Source: Acinetobacter courvalinii (GTDB lineage: Bacteria; Pseudomonadota; Gammaproteobacteria; Pseudomonadales; Moraxellaceae). From it: DNA of 64,000 bases. Each line of letters starts with the position of its first letter. The stretch's first letter is position 1. Location: contig NZ_BMDA01000005.1 of assembly GCF_014635545.1 (NCBI RefSeq), forward strand, positions 62,001-126,000. The letters run 5' to 3'. This document shows positions 46,841 through 56,175 of this stretch, in pieces. The notes beneath the pieces are model-generated. The model had not been told where the DNA came from. It saw only the letters and a list, made by a program, of their open reading frames with translations, and did no database searches. A program made the position numbers and the translations under genes.

Positions 46841-46957
46841 ATTTTTCTCCAGTATCCCGCACAGGGAAAACAAAGCAATGCGCTGCTTTGAAAAGCACTG
46901 AGGGCTTTATAAAAAGGTGCATGTATGCAGTCAATAATGGTGTCAGTTTGCTAAAAC

Positions 46958-48775
46958 TCAAGATGTTTCATTGAGTGAATTTGCATCACTTTGTGTGTTT
47001 TGATCACTGCGCGTGCGATCTGGCTGCAAAGTTTTTGTGTTTTCAAATAAATACTCAAGTTCTGCAATTGCACTCGGATAATATTCAATAACCTCTTGCT
47101 GTTCCTGTACCCAATGTTGCTGGATCAGCAGCAGCTCATCCTGTTGCTTAAAACGCTCTATCTGCATTTGTGCATCAAGATTTGACAGCCCCGTTTCAAG
47201 CAACGCCTGCTGGGCCATCTCCAGTGAAGCGGCATAAGTTTCACGCCAGATATATTGAATGCCTAAAGCATTGAGCAAATGCGCATGATGACGGTCGCGT
47301 GCCCGCACAAACAGGGTTAGGTCCGGATGATTCAAGCGCAGATAACGTGCCAGATTCATACTGTCTTCAACATCATCAATGGCGAGGATCAGGAGTTTGC
47401 AATATTCGATTCCGGCAGCACGTAAGTTCTCAACCTGGGTCACATCGGCATCAAAAAACCGATGTCCATATTGTTCAATAAAATCAGCATCCGGCTGGTT
47501 GCTGTCAATCACGCTAAAGTGTTTGCCCTGTGCATGTAAAGCGCGAGCAATCACTTGTCCAAAGCGTCCAAAACCGACAATCAGAATCGGATGTTGCGGC
47601 ACATCTTCAGGTGCAACAGGTACTTTTTTCTGCAATCGTGGCAAAATTTCTGTATCAAACAGCCAGTACAGCAGCGGCGTCAATAACATCGAGCCGAAGA
47701 CGATGAGCAAGGCAGGCTGTAATAAGGCCTTGCCAAGTAAATTTTCACTTTCTGCCAGTTTGAGCAAGATAAAGCTCAGTTCACCACTTTGTGCCAAGGT
47801 GATGGCAAACAGGGTACTGAGTCGGGCATGACGTTGTTGATAATAACGGATGGCTGCAATCACACCGGACTTGATCAGGATCAGCCCAAAGATTGAACCC
47901 AAGATCAGTAAAGGGGTTTGCATTAAGGCCTCTAATGAAAGGCCTAAACCCATCGCCAGAAAAAACAACCCGATGGCCGCATCTTTAAAAGGTGCAAGAA
48001 TACGTTCAACTTCAGCTTTAAATTCGGTTTCTGCCAGTAATAAGCCTGCCAAAAATGCACCAATCAAGACATGAATATTTAAAACATCCATAATCAGAAT
48101 GACCGAAACAATAATCAGGGCACTCAGCACAGGGATGAGTTGAATACTGTTTTTTTGTGCTAAAAAGCGGAAGGCTGGACGCACCAGATAGCGACTGGCG
48201 AGAAACAGACCTGAAATCGTGGCAATGATTGCTGCAAAATAAGCAATCCCGTGTCTTGTCGATGCAGTATCTTCCAGCAAAGGAAACAGCGCAATCAGAA
48301 TCACGGTAATAAAAACCTGAAATTGCAGTGTGGCCAAACAGGCTTGTCCCAACGGGTTATGCAGTTGCTGTTTGTTCTGTAGCAGTTGCTGCACTAAAGT
48401 CACTGCGGAGAGTGCCAGTGCAAAGCCAAGAATGAGACTGCTCTGCAACTGGTGAAACAGCAGGAAAGCTGCACCAGCTAAAAGCGGGATGGTGACTGCA
48501 AGTTGTAGTCCCGTACTTTTAAGGATAGTTTTACGTTCCAGCCACAGTTGTACAGGTCGAAAGCTTAGACCTAGAAACAGCATGACCGCCATCATGCCTA
48601 GATTGAGCAGTGACTGGATCAGTTGAGGATCTTCAATCAGCCCAGAAACATGTGTACCGAGTACAAGCCCTGCGATGAGATAACCTAAAACTGTTGTGCC
48701 CAGGTAGCGCTTGGCCAAGGGTACAAAAATTAAAGTCGCAGCCAGTAAAAAAATAATGGGGAGCAGTAAGGACAT
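46958..48775 (-). CDS. CPA2-family cation/H+ antiporter, KefB-like
   Basis: An inner-membrane antiporter of 605 residues from the ATG at 48775, which has GAGG six bases upstream. A TTG four codons earlier is less likely. About 12-13 helices fill residues 1-375. The RCK/TrkA-N domain follows with HPILIVGFGRFGQVIARALHAQGKHFSVIDSN (NAD-binding GxGxxG) and ILAIDDVEDSMNLARYLR. The C-terminal tail is charged. The nearest characterised types are KefB/KefC glutathione-gated K+ efflux systems, but glutathione gating cannot be judged from sequence. No KefG/KefF-type partner is adjacent. Confidence 0.9.
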   Translation of the reverse strand: MSLLLPIIFLLAATLIFVPLAKRYLGTTVLGYLIAGLVLGTHVSGLIEDPQLIQSLLNLGMMAVMLFLGLSFRPVQLWLERKTILKSTGLQLAVTIPLLAGAAFLLFHQLQSSLILGFALALSAVTLVQQLLQNKQQLHNPLGQACLATLQFQVFITVILIALFPLLEDTASTRHGIAYFAAIIATISGLFLASRYLVRPAFRFLAQKNSIQLIPVLSALIIVSVILIMDVLNIHVLIGAFLAGLLLAETEFKAEVERILAPFKDAAIGLFFLAMGLGLSLEALMQTPLLILGSIFGLILIKSGVIAAIRYYQQRHARLSTLFAITLAQSGELSFILLKLAESENLLGKALLQPALLIVFGSMLLTPLLYWLFDTEILPRLQKKVPVAPEDVPQHPILIVGFGRFGQVIARALHAQGKHFSVIDSNQPDADFIEQYGHRFFDADVTQVENLRAAGIEYCKLLILAIDDVEDSMNLARYLRLNHPDLTLFVRARDRHHAHLLNALGIQYIWRETYAASLEMAQQALLETGLSNLDAQMQIERFKQQDELLLIQQHWVQEQQEVIEYYPSAIAELEYLFENTKTLQPDRTRSDQNTQSDANSLNETS

Positions 48776-48877
48776 CGAATGCCTCAATTTTTCTATTCTG
48801 TTTAGACGAACCCAAATGAGTAAAGCTTAAAAAGACCAATCCGTGATGGGGCTTTGATAAGGTGCGCCTAAACTAGC

Positions 48878-51118
48878 TTAACTAAACTCTTGTGGATCAA
48901 CATCAATGGAAAGCCTGAGTTGATGCTGTCGTGGTAAATGTACCACTTGTTGCCACCATTGACGCAAATAAAAGTGCAGTTTTGCCCGATCGGTAGATAA
49001 AATCACCATGTGCGCACGATAACGGCCTGCTTTACGCTCCATAGGAGCAGGGATTGGCCCCCAGATATCAACCAGATCACCCGCCATGCTCCTGAGTTGC
49101 TGGGCAATCTCGGCCAGAAAGTGTTGGCTATAGTCGCGATCTTTCGATTCCACCCGAACCAGTACCGTATAACGATAAGGCGGCAGCATGGCAATTTTGC
49201 GATCAGCCAGCATTTGTTTGGCGACGGTACGATAATCATGCTCAATCAGCGTGGTTAGCATTGGATGGTCAGGACGTAAACTTTGTAAATAGACACTGCC
49301 TTTATGCTCACCACGTCCAGCACGTCCGGCCACCTGCACAATCAATTGAGCTGTCCGTTCAGGCGCACGCGGATCAGCACTGAGCAGGCCTGCATCAATA
49401 TCAAGAATCGCAACCAGCGTCACATGCGGGAAATGATGGCCTTTCGCCAGCATTTGCGTGCCCAGCAAGATACTCGGCTTGTTTTGCTGGATCCGGTCAT
49501 AAATTTTCTGCCAGCTACCGACCCGGCTGGTACTGTCGCGGTCAACCCGTATCACTTCATTGTGCGGGAACAATTCCTGTAAATGTTCCTCAAGCTTCGC
49601 CGTTCCTGCCCCAATGGTTTTCAAACTCTGTTTCTGGCATGCCGGACAATGGTCTGGCAGGCGGTTGATGGTTCCGCAATGATGACAATGCAAATAGTGG
49701 TAAGGCTGTGAATGCAGGGTAAAGTGTGCATCACAATGTGGACAGTTGGCTTGCCAGCCGCAGCTTTCACACATCAGGATCGGCGCATAACCGCGTCGGT
49801 TTAAAAAGATCAGGACTTGTTCTTTGCGCTCTAAGGTCTGCTTGATTTGCTGAATCAAGGTCTGGCTGAGGCCATGCTGCTTTTTTGCAATCTTTAAATC
49901 CACCACATGCATTTTCGGTAAAACCGCCACGCCTGCACGTTGATTCAGTTCAAGCAGTTCCAGCTTTCCAGATTCAACCAGATGATAGCTATCGATACTT
50001 GGCGTTGCAGAGCCAAGTATCACCGGACAGTTCTGCAAATGTCCGCGATATAAGGCGACATCACGGGTATGGTAACGGAAGCCTTCTTGCTGTTTATACG
50101 AGAGGTCATGTTCTTCATCCAGGATGATCAGCCCCAGATTGGGCAATGGAGTATAAATTGCAGAGCGTGTCCCAATAATGATCGAGGCTTTGCCGGTTTG
50201 TGCATGTTGCCATGCCTGTAGCCGTTTTGAGTCATTCAGCCCTGAATGCAGTAAGGCAATATCACAATGAAAGCGTGACTTAAACCGTGAAACGGTTTGC
50301 GGGGTGAGGCCAATTTCCGGTACCAGCACCAGTACTTGTTTCCCTTGTTTTAATACCTCATGCATCACTTGCAGATAAACTTCAGTTTTGCCGCTGCCCG
50401 TCAAACCATCGAGTAAAAAAGCCTGATAATGATGCTGTGCCTTGAGAATATGTTGAATGGCTTTTTTCTGGTCTTCATTCGGTGTTAAGGGAACTTGAGC
50501 CAGTTGCACCGGTGTTGGGGTAAAATCATGCGGCTCCAGACAGCACTCAACCAGGCCTTTCTTTTCCAGTGCTTTCAGGGTCGAGGTTTCCACCCCGCTC
50601 AGGTTTAAGACATTTTCAGTGGTGCCATACGGATGCAGTTTTAATACCTGATAGGCGTCATATTGTTTTTGCGAACGTTTTAATAATGAGGCTGGGTCAT
50701 CATGGGGTATGATTTTCCATAGATGAAACAGGATATCTAAGGCACGACCTTGTCTGAGTAAAGTGGGTAAGGCACTTTGCATGACCTCGCCAATCGGAAA
50801 TTGATAATATTGGGCGGACCATGTCAACAAAGTTAAAACTTGTTGGTCTAAAATCGCGTCCTGATCGAGTAATTCCGTGATGGCTTTAAGTTTGAACTGA
50901 CCGGTAAATACTTCGTCCGGATTGACTTTTTCAGTGATGATCCCGACCAGGTTTTGCCGCCCAAATGAAATCGCAACACGCGCGCCAACCTGTGCCTGAG
51001 CGTATTGCGCTGCGCTCACCGTATAATCAAAGGTGTCATACAGATACACCGGTATGGCAACGCGAATACGGTAAACAACAGTGCTAGAATTTTGGGTCGG
51101 CATATCGGCTTCATTCAT
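48878..51118 (-). CDS. priA: Primosomal replication restart helicase PriA
   Basis: PriA loads the replisome at repaired forks. The 746 residues show an N-terminal DNA-binding domain (VAIPVYLYDTFDYTV), DEAD-type Walker A LDGLTGSGKTEVYL (about 238-251), LDEEHD and a zinc-binding region with four CxxC pairs (CESCGWQANCPHCDAHFTL, then CHHC and CPAC). The C-terminal helicase motifs follow (GTQMLAKGHHFPHVTLV, QVAGRAGRG). A second ATG five codons in (51103) is an alternative start. It is divergent from gspF. Confidence 0.96.
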   Translation of the reverse strand: MNEADMPTQNSSTVVYRIRVAIPVYLYDTFDYTVSAAQYAQAQVGARVAISFGRQNLVGIITEKVNPDEVFTGQFKLKAITELLDQDAILDQQVLTLLTWSAQYYQFPIGEVMQSALPTLLRQGRALDILFHLWKIIPHDDPASLLKRSQKQYDAYQVLKLHPYGTTENVLNLSGVETSTLKALEKKGLVECCLEPHDFTPTPVQLAQVPLTPNEDQKKAIQHILKAQHHYQAFLLDGLTGSGKTEVYLQVMHEVLKQGKQVLVLVPEIGLTPQTVSRFKSRFHCDIALLHSGLNDSKRLQAWQHAQTGKASIIIGTRSAIYTPLPNLGLIILDEEHDLSYKQQEGFRYHTRDVALYRGHLQNCPVILGSATPSIDSYHLVESGKLELLELNQRAGVAVLPKMHVVDLKIAKKQHGLSQTLIQQIKQTLERKEQVLIFLNRRGYAPILMCESCGWQANCPHCDAHFTLHSQPYHYLHCHHCGTINRLPDHCPACQKQSLKTIGAGTAKLEEHLQELFPHNEVIRVDRDSTSRVGSWQKIYDRIQQNKPSILLGTQMLAKGHHFPHVTLVAILDIDAGLLSADPRAPERTAQLIVQVAGRAGRGEHKGSVYLQSLRPDHPMLTTLIEHDYRTVAKQMLADRKIAMLPPYRYTVLVRVESKDRDYSQHFLAEIAQQLRSMAGDLVDIWGPIPAPMERKAGRYRAHMVILSTDRAKLHFYLRQWWQQVVHLPRQHQLRLSIDVDPQEFS

Positions 51119-51316
51119 ATAAAGTGTATGTTGATATTTTCAGCCTTTTAAGTTGTATGATCGCTTAAAACAACTTAAATAAGGCATGACGGCATCTCAT
51201 AGAATTATGCTAAAGTGCTATGCGTTATATCGATGAATTTCATGTGGAACCACATTCCTCAGGCCATACACGGATGCACTTAACAACGACTATTTTGGGA
51301 CAATTAGAACAGAACC

Positions 51317-52522
51317 ATGCCTGCTTATCAATTTACTGCGCTTGATGCCTCTGGAAAGCAACAAAAAGGTGTGCTGGAAGGGGATTCCGCACGCCAGATT
51401 CGCCAACAGTTGCGCGATAAAGCCTGGACCCCGATCGCGGTCGATGCAGTCGAGCAAAAAGACAAACAGCAACAGCGTTCGTGGTTTAAAAAAAGCTTTA
51501 GTGCCTATGATCTGGCATTGATGACACGTCAACTCTCGGTATTGGTGGCGGCTGGGATTCCGCTGGAAGAAGCCCTGCGTGCCGTCAGTAAACAAAGTGA
51601 AAAAGCGCATGTCCGAAATCTATTGATTGCGGTACGTTCCAAAGTTCTGGAAGGGCATTCACTGGCAAAAGCGATGCAGCAGTCAGGACGCTTTCCCGAA
51701 CTATATATTGCAACAGTGGCGGCAGGCGAACGTTCAGGTCATCTGGATCTGATTCTGGATCAGTTATCGGACTACACTGAAAACCGTTTTGCCATGCAGA
51801 AGAAAGTTCAGGGTGCGATGATTTATCCGATTGTACTGATGTTAATGTCTTTCGGCATTGTGATGGGCTTGATGACCTATGTGGTGCCTGAAATCGTCAA
51901 GACCTTTGAACAAAGTAAAGAAGCTTTGCCTTGGATTACGGTTGCCTTGATGAAGGCCAGTGCCTTTATCCGGCATACCTGGATCGGCATGCTCATTCTT
52001 GCCGTCGTATTCATTATTTTATTTACCCGGTTTTTAAGAACGACGGCAGGACATTATGCATTTGACCGATTAACGCTCAGATTGCCACTATTTGGTAAAC
52101 TTTCGCGTGGTATAAATGCAGCACGTTTTGCCAGTACCTTATCCATTTTGACCCGCTCAGGTGTACCTTTGGTGGAAGCCTTACGTATTGGCGCCGAAGT
52201 CAGTAATAACTGGGTCATTCGTGATGCCATTGAAGTGGCGATGGAGCGTGTAACAGAAGGGGGGAATTTGGCAACACAACTGGAACGTTGCGGTTATTTC
52301 CCGCCGATGATGGTACAAATGATCCGAAGTGGAGAAGCTTCTGGTGAACTGGATCGTATGTTGGATCGTGCATCGACCATGCAGGACCGTGAGGTGACCA
52401 CCTTTATTTCTACGTTACTAGCCTTGCTTGAACCCTTGATGCTGATTTTTATGGCAGCAATTGTATTGGTGATTGTGATTGCGGTAATGTTGCCAATTAT
52501 TAATATGAACAATATGATCTGA
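51317..52522 (+). CDS. gspF: Type II secretion inner-membrane protein GspF
   Basis: A platform protein of the type II secretion system (401 residues). It has two tandem GspF domains (about 70-190 and 272-394) and three membrane helices (near 170-190, 218-240 and 370-395). The N-terminus AYQFTALDASGKQQKGVLEGDSARQIRQQLRDKAWTPI is typical of GspF. Only gspF and gspG are present here; in Acinetobacter the type II genes are scattered. The stop overlaps the first possible gspG start. Confidence 0.94.
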   Translation: MPAYQFTALDASGKQQKGVLEGDSARQIRQQLRDKAWTPIAVDAVEQKDKQQQRSWFKKSFSAYDLALMTRQLSVLVAAGIPLEEALRAVSKQSEKAHVRNLLIAVRSKVLEGHSLAKAMQQSGRFPELYIATVAAGERSGHLDLILDQLSDYTENRFAMQKKVQGAMIYPIVLMLMSFGIVMGLMTYVVPEIVKTFEQSKEALPWITVALMKASAFIRHTWIGMLILAVVFIILFTRFLRTTAGHYAFDRLTLRLPLFGKLSRGINAARFASTLSILTRSGVPLVEALRIGAEVSNNWVIRDAIEVAMERVTEGGNLATQLERCGYFPPMMVQMIRSGEASGELDRMLDRASTMQDREVTTFISTLLALLEPLMLIFMAAIVLVIVIAVMLPIINMNNMI

Positions 52523-53100
52523 TGAGTGACATGAAAGAGATGAATATGAATAATTCAATGAATAAGCACAATGTTGAACAAAGCTTGAATCCTTGCACTC
52601 AAAGCATAGCTTCTGGTCTTGCGGAATCGTGTGACTCAGAGCATAGCTCTTCGTCTTGCGCTCGGACAAAGTTCCACTTTGTTAACCCTCGCTCAGGATT
52701 TACCCTCATTGAGGTGATGGTGGTTATTGTAATTTTAGGTGTTCTCGCTGCACTGATCGTTCCGAACGTGATGGGGCGTGGTGAAAAGGCTAAAGTGGAT
52801 ACCACCAGCATTACCTTAAAGGGTGTTGCGGGTGCACTGGATCAATATAAGTTAGATAATGGCCGTTACCCATCCATGCAAGATGGTGGTTTAGATGCAT
52901 TGGTAAACCAGCCAGCCACAGCGAAAAACTGGTTACCCGGTGGTTATGTGAAAGGTGGTTATCCAAAAGACAGCTGGGAAAATGATTTACAGTATGTGAT
53001 TCCAGGCCGTGAAGGTCGTCCATTTGATTTATATTCGTTTGGTGCGGATGGTAAAGAAGGTGGTGAAGGCAACGATGCCGATATTTATTATCAGCCTTAA
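52522..53100 (+). CDS. gspG: Type II secretion major pseudopilin GspG with unusually long leader
   Basis: The mature part is a typical GspG. The prepilin peptidase site is G59-F60-TLIE64, followed by the hydrophobic helix EVMVVIVILGVLAALIVPNVMGRGEKAK. The C-terminal calcium-type loop region includes DLYSFGADGKEGGEGNDADIYYQP. The leader before the cleavage site is 59 residues instead of the usual 6-15. No start codon lies downstream of residue 13, so at least 46 leader residues must be translated. The leader contains two 27-bp imperfect repeats (52597-52623 and 52634-52660). Several in-frame ATGs (residues 1, 4, 7, 9, 13) make the exact start uncertain. Confidence 0.93.
   Translation: MSDMKEMNMNNSMNKHNVEQSLNPCTQSIASGLAESCDSEHSSSSCARTKFHFVNPRSGFTLIEVMVVIVILGVLAALIVPNVMGRGEKAKVDTTSITLKGVAGALDQYKLDNGRYPSMQDGGLDALVNQPATAKNWLPGGYVKGGYPKDSWENDLQYVIPGREGRPFDLYSFGADGKEGGEGNDADIYYQP
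52591..52680 (-). repeat. Three hairpin-CGCAAG modules within the gspG leader
   Basis: Read on the minus strand, each module is a small hairpin followed, after a short spacer, by (C)GCAAG. The modules lie at 52655-52680 (AAAGT/ACTTT), 52618-52650 (AGAGC/GCTCT) and 52591-52612 (AAGC/GCTT). The last two overlap the 27-bp direct repeats. The layout resembles the modules at 57538-57598. Confidence 0.5.
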
Positions 53101-53114
53101 TCGTTAGATAAAAA

Positions 53115-53157
53115 TATCACTTCACTTTTGAGTTATTAAATCGAGAGTGAAGTGATA
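53115..53157 (+). terminator. Hairpin after gspG
   Basis: A perfect 12-base stem (53115-53126 with 53146-53157) with a 19-base loop begins 15 bases after the gspG stop. The following T stretch is weak. Confidence 0.5.
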
Positions 53158-53360
53158 ATGTTTCTTAATTCGTAATTAATCTATAAGTTGTTGAAAAATA
53201 AAAATAGAATAAAATATTGAATATGTGAGAGTTATAATAAGAATTATTCCCATATTTAATAGTTACAAGAAAAAGAAATTATGCAGAAAAATAGACTGTT
53301 TCTTTAGATCAAAGCTTTGCATAATAAATCAGACCTTTGAACAGAAGTGTGAGAAATCAG

Positions 53361-53705
53361 ATGAAAGCATTTTTTATGTTGGATGAACTGAATCAGTTTC
53401 ATTGGGCAATGCTTAAATCTGTATTGCTCATTTTAGCGTTATTGCCGATGAGTGAAGGTGCATTGACCTTATGGCAAGTCACTGAGGGCAGTAGCCAGAT
53501 TATGATTGGTTTCTTTGCATTAAGCATGTTCAGTGCGTGGTTAGTGCTGTGCTTTTTAAGTGCTTTAAAAACTACGCTCTGGCATCGGGCTGACCTGATT
53601 TCTAAATATGAGCAATTTTTATTTAAGGCTTATCGTTATATTCCGATGCTATTTTTATCCAGTCTAGTGGCCTATTTAAGCCTACAATTCTCAATTAGCT
53701 TTTAA
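53361..53705 (+). CDS. Small integral membrane protein, unknown
   Basis: A 114-residue protein with three hydrophobic segments (about 18-36, 43-67 and 89-107) and no recognisable family. I chose the ATG at 53361 (MKAFFMLDELNQFHWAML), preceded by GTGAGA. In-frame TTG and GTG codons upstream (53337, 53349) are less convincing. A strong terminator follows at 53727-53756, supporting a real transcription unit. Confidence 0.65.
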   Translation: MKAFFMLDELNQFHWAMLKSVLLILALLPMSEGALTLWQVTEGSSQIMIGFFALSMFSAWLVLCFLSALKTTLWHRADLISKYEQFLFKAYRYIPMLFLSSLVAYLSLQFSISF

Positions 53706-53726
53706 ATCATTTAAAACTGAAGCGTT

Positions 53727-53756
53727 AAAAACGTAGATTTAAAATCTACGTTTTTT
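53727..53756 (+). terminator. Terminator of the small membrane protein gene
   Basis: A 14-pair AT-flanked stem (core ACGTAGATTT/AAATCTACGT) is followed by six T residues. Confidence 0.88.
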
Positions 53757-53778
53757 ATTGTCTGAGCTTAGCCAGCCT

Positions 53779-54164
53779 AAACAAACAAAAAGCTAATTTT
53801 GCGTAGGATAGGCAAGACCAGCAGTAGAACAAGAAAAGCAATTAGCCAGAAAATTCCCCAGACAGAAAACCAGATATCAGCGAAAATTATTCTAATCCCA
53901 TGCGACGTATCATACTCATGCACGACACCATCAAGGCAATGATGATCGACAGGTACAAAGCTAAAACAACTACGGCATACTGATTTGGAATCTGTTAAAA
54001 ACCAAAAGAAAACTTTTTGAAATTTGGTATTTTTTACTTCCTAAAGCGACCAACGCCAATGCCTGATCAAAAGATGAAATATCCTGATTAAATAGTTCCA
54101 GGTATTGTTGAAGAGATGTTGGTGCATTAATTGACCTAAACCTATACGGCTTTATAAAGCGCAT
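53779..54164 (-). pseudogene. Probable decayed membrane-protein gene with two frameshifts
   Basis: Between a terminator and csaA, the minus strand encodes three consecutive coherent segments in different frames. The first runs from an ATG at 54164 through LQQYLELFNQDISSFDQALALVALGSKKY to about 54000. The second is a transmembrane-like stretch YAVVVLALYLSIIIALMVS ending RRMGLE (to 53887). The third is IWFSVWGIFWLIAFLVLLLVLPILRK (to 53779). Joining them needs one-base shifts, each at a T run. This would restore a protein of about 130 residues with two membrane helices. I do not recognise the family. Two separate small membrane peptides are an alternative. No other gene is seen in 53757-54275. 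Confidence 0.35.
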
Positions 54165-54275
54165 AATTCATTAAACAGGCAGGGTTAGAATGAGGAGTAA
54201 AAAATAAGCATCTTTATTTAAAAATAGAGATCCTCTATATTCCCTAGGACTTGGAAAACCGCAGAGAATAACTAG

Positions 54276-54614
54276 ATGCAACAAATTGAATGGAATGATT
54301 TTACTAAAGTTGAATTACGTGTCGGTCGGATTATACAGGCTGAGGTATTTAAACAGGCGCGTAAACCCGCCTATATCTTGCAGGTCGATTTTGGTGAGGA
54401 ATTAGGCATCCGAAAATCCAGTGCACAAATTACCAAACTTTATCAGCCTGAAGACTTGATCGGAAAACTGGTGGTGGCTGTGGTGAACTTTCCGAAGAAA
54501 CAGATTGGTCCGATTCAATCAGAATGTCTGGTCACAGGTTTTCATAATGCGGAAGGAGAGGTGGCGCTTTGCGTCCCAGAGTTTGAGGTTCCTCTGGGCA
54601 CAAAGTTATTGTGA
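54276..54614 (+). CDS. csaA: CsaA-type tRNA-binding protein
   Basis: A 112-residue OB-fold protein of the tRNA-binding domain family. Key stretches are VELRVGRIIQAEVFKQARKPAYILQVDFGEELGIRKSSAQIT and FPKKQIGPIQSECLVTGF, matching CsaA. CsaA from Bacillus acts as a secretion-linked chaperone; its role in Acinetobacter is not established. It is convergent with lnt, with one base between the stop codons. Confidence 0.9.
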   Translation: MQQIEWNDFTKVELRVGRIIQAEVFKQARKPAYILQVDFGEELGIRKSSAQITKLYQPEDLIGKLVVAVVNFPKKQIGPIQSECLVTGFHNAEGEVALCVPEFEVPLGTKLL

Positions 54615-54615
54615 T

Positions 54616-56175
54616 TTATCGACGAGATTTAAACGAAATATCGACTTTACGTGGACGGTAAATCCAGCCAATGATCAATAACAGCACTGAGAAAATCAGG
54701 ATTGGATAATCACTTAAGCGGTTATACAAGGTTTGTCCCTGCATGGCAGGCAGTTCACCTCGAAGCACAGCTTCCTCATCCATTGGCGCCTGTTTTACAA
54801 TATGACCATTCTGGTCGATAAATGCTGTCACACCGGTATTGGTGGCACGAATAAACCAGCGGCCATTTTCCTTGGCGCGCATTTGTACCATTTGCAAATG
54901 TTGCCAAGGTCCAGCAGTGCCTGTAAACCAGGCATCATTGGATACCGTGATGAGAAAGTCACTATCCGATGCATTACGGCGGGTCAGGTTGGGATAAGCC
55001 ACCTCATAGCAAATGGCGGCTGCCAGTGCATGGCCTTTAACGGCTAAGGGCTTCTGATTGGCTTCACCACGAGTAAAACCGCTCATGCTGACATCGTTCT
55101 GCATTGCAGGCAGAACCCATTTCAGCATGCCAGATAGTGGAATATATTCGCCAAATGGTACCAGACGCTGCTTTTTATACAGACCATGCGAATCGCTGCC
55201 TGAGGCCATAATACTGTTGTAATACAACGGCTCACCGACCTGCTGTGACTTGGCCATATCCCAATAGGGAATGCCGGTCACCCAGGCGCTGCCTGTTTTT
55301 TTGGCTTGAGCAGCCATCGCATCCAGAAATTCCGGAATATCGGTCTGAAACATTGGAATGGAGGATTCCGGCCAGACAATCAGGTCACGGCCCCATTCAG
55401 CGCGGGTCAGGTTGGCATAAATTTCTAACGTCTTGATCTGGTATTCAGTCAACCATTTCAGGTCTTGGGGAATATTGCCCTGAATTAAAGACACACTCAG
55501 GGGCTTGGCGGCTTTGGGTTGGACGAACTGAATCAATCCAGCACCCCATGCACCTAAAACTAGAACTGCGGAAGGCACCGCCCAAAACCAGCGACGATTT
55601 AAAATCTCCACTAGGGCACAGGCCAGTACAATCACCACGAAAGAAACTGCATACACACCAAACAGTGGTGCATAACCATCTAATAGACGTTCAGTAAAGG
55701 CATAACCAGCGAATAACCACGGGAAACCAGTGAACACCCAGGTCTTGGCCCACTCAAACAGCACCCATAGGGGTGCAAATGTAAGCGGTGTCTCGGGGAA
55801 AAAACGACGATACAGCCAGGTTTGAAATGCCGTAAACAAGCCCATTGCCGCCGCCATAAAGGCAATCATCAACACGCTTAAAAAGGCATTGGTATCGCCA
55901 TAGGTATGGATGGAGGTATAGAGCCAGAACGCACCGACAAACCATAAACCAAAGCCATAGGCCCAACCGAGCGCAAAGGCCTGACGGGGGCTACGCTGAC
56001 GTAATACGGCATACAGTAATGCAGGCGATAAAATTGCCAGCCACCAGAAATAGTAAGGGGCGAGCGCCAAACTAAAGATTGCACCCGAAATGAGTGCAAT
56101 CAACAGTGGAAAAATAAAAGGGAGCTGTTTTTGTGGTTGAGACGAATTTAACAGCTTCTCAAAATAGGTTCTCAT
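54616..56175 (-). CDS. lnt: Apolipoprotein N-acyltransferase
   Basis: Lnt adds the third acyl chain to lipoproteins in the inner membrane. The 519 residues have about seven N-terminal helices and a nitrilase-like periplasmic domain (about 225-490). The catalytic triad is visible: Glu in LIVWPESSIP, Lys in the LYKKQRLVPFGEYIPL region, and Cys in AAAICYEVAYP. The start overlaps the corC stop by four bases, so the two are co-translated, as in many proteobacteria. Confidence 0.95.
   Translation of the reverse strand: MRTYFEKLLNSSQPQKQLPFIFPLLIALISGAIFSLALAPYYFWWLAILSPALLYAVLRQRSPRQAFALGWAYGFGLWFVGAFWLYTSIHTYGDTNAFLSVLMIAFMAAAMGLFTAFQTWLYRRFFPETPLTFAPLWVLFEWAKTWVFTGFPWLFAGYAFTERLLDGYAPLFGVYAVSFVVIVLACALVEILNRRWFWAVPSAVLVLGAWGAGLIQFVQPKAAKPLSVSLIQGNIPQDLKWLTEYQIKTLEIYANLTRAEWGRDLIVWPESSIPMFQTDIPEFLDAMAAQAKKTGSAWVTGIPYWDMAKSQQVGEPLYYNSIMASGSDSHGLYKKQRLVPFGEYIPLSGMLKWVLPAMQNDVSMSGFTRGEANQKPLAVKGHALAAAICYEVAYPNLTRRNASDSDFLITVSNDAWFTGTAGPWQHLQMVQMRAKENGRWFIRATNTGVTAFIDQNGHIVKQAPMDEEAVLRGELPAMQGQTLYNRLSDYPILIFSVLLLIIGWIYRPRKVDISFKSRR

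Noticed and set aside
52597-52660. Two 27-bp direct repeats in gspG as a minimal CRISPR
   Set aside because: The copies are imperfect and only two, the spacer is 10 bases, there are no cas genes, and both lie in a translated leader.
51317-53100. gspF-gspG as a broken type II secretion operon
   Set aside because: Both genes are intact, and in Acinetobacter the type II secretion genes are known to be dispersed.
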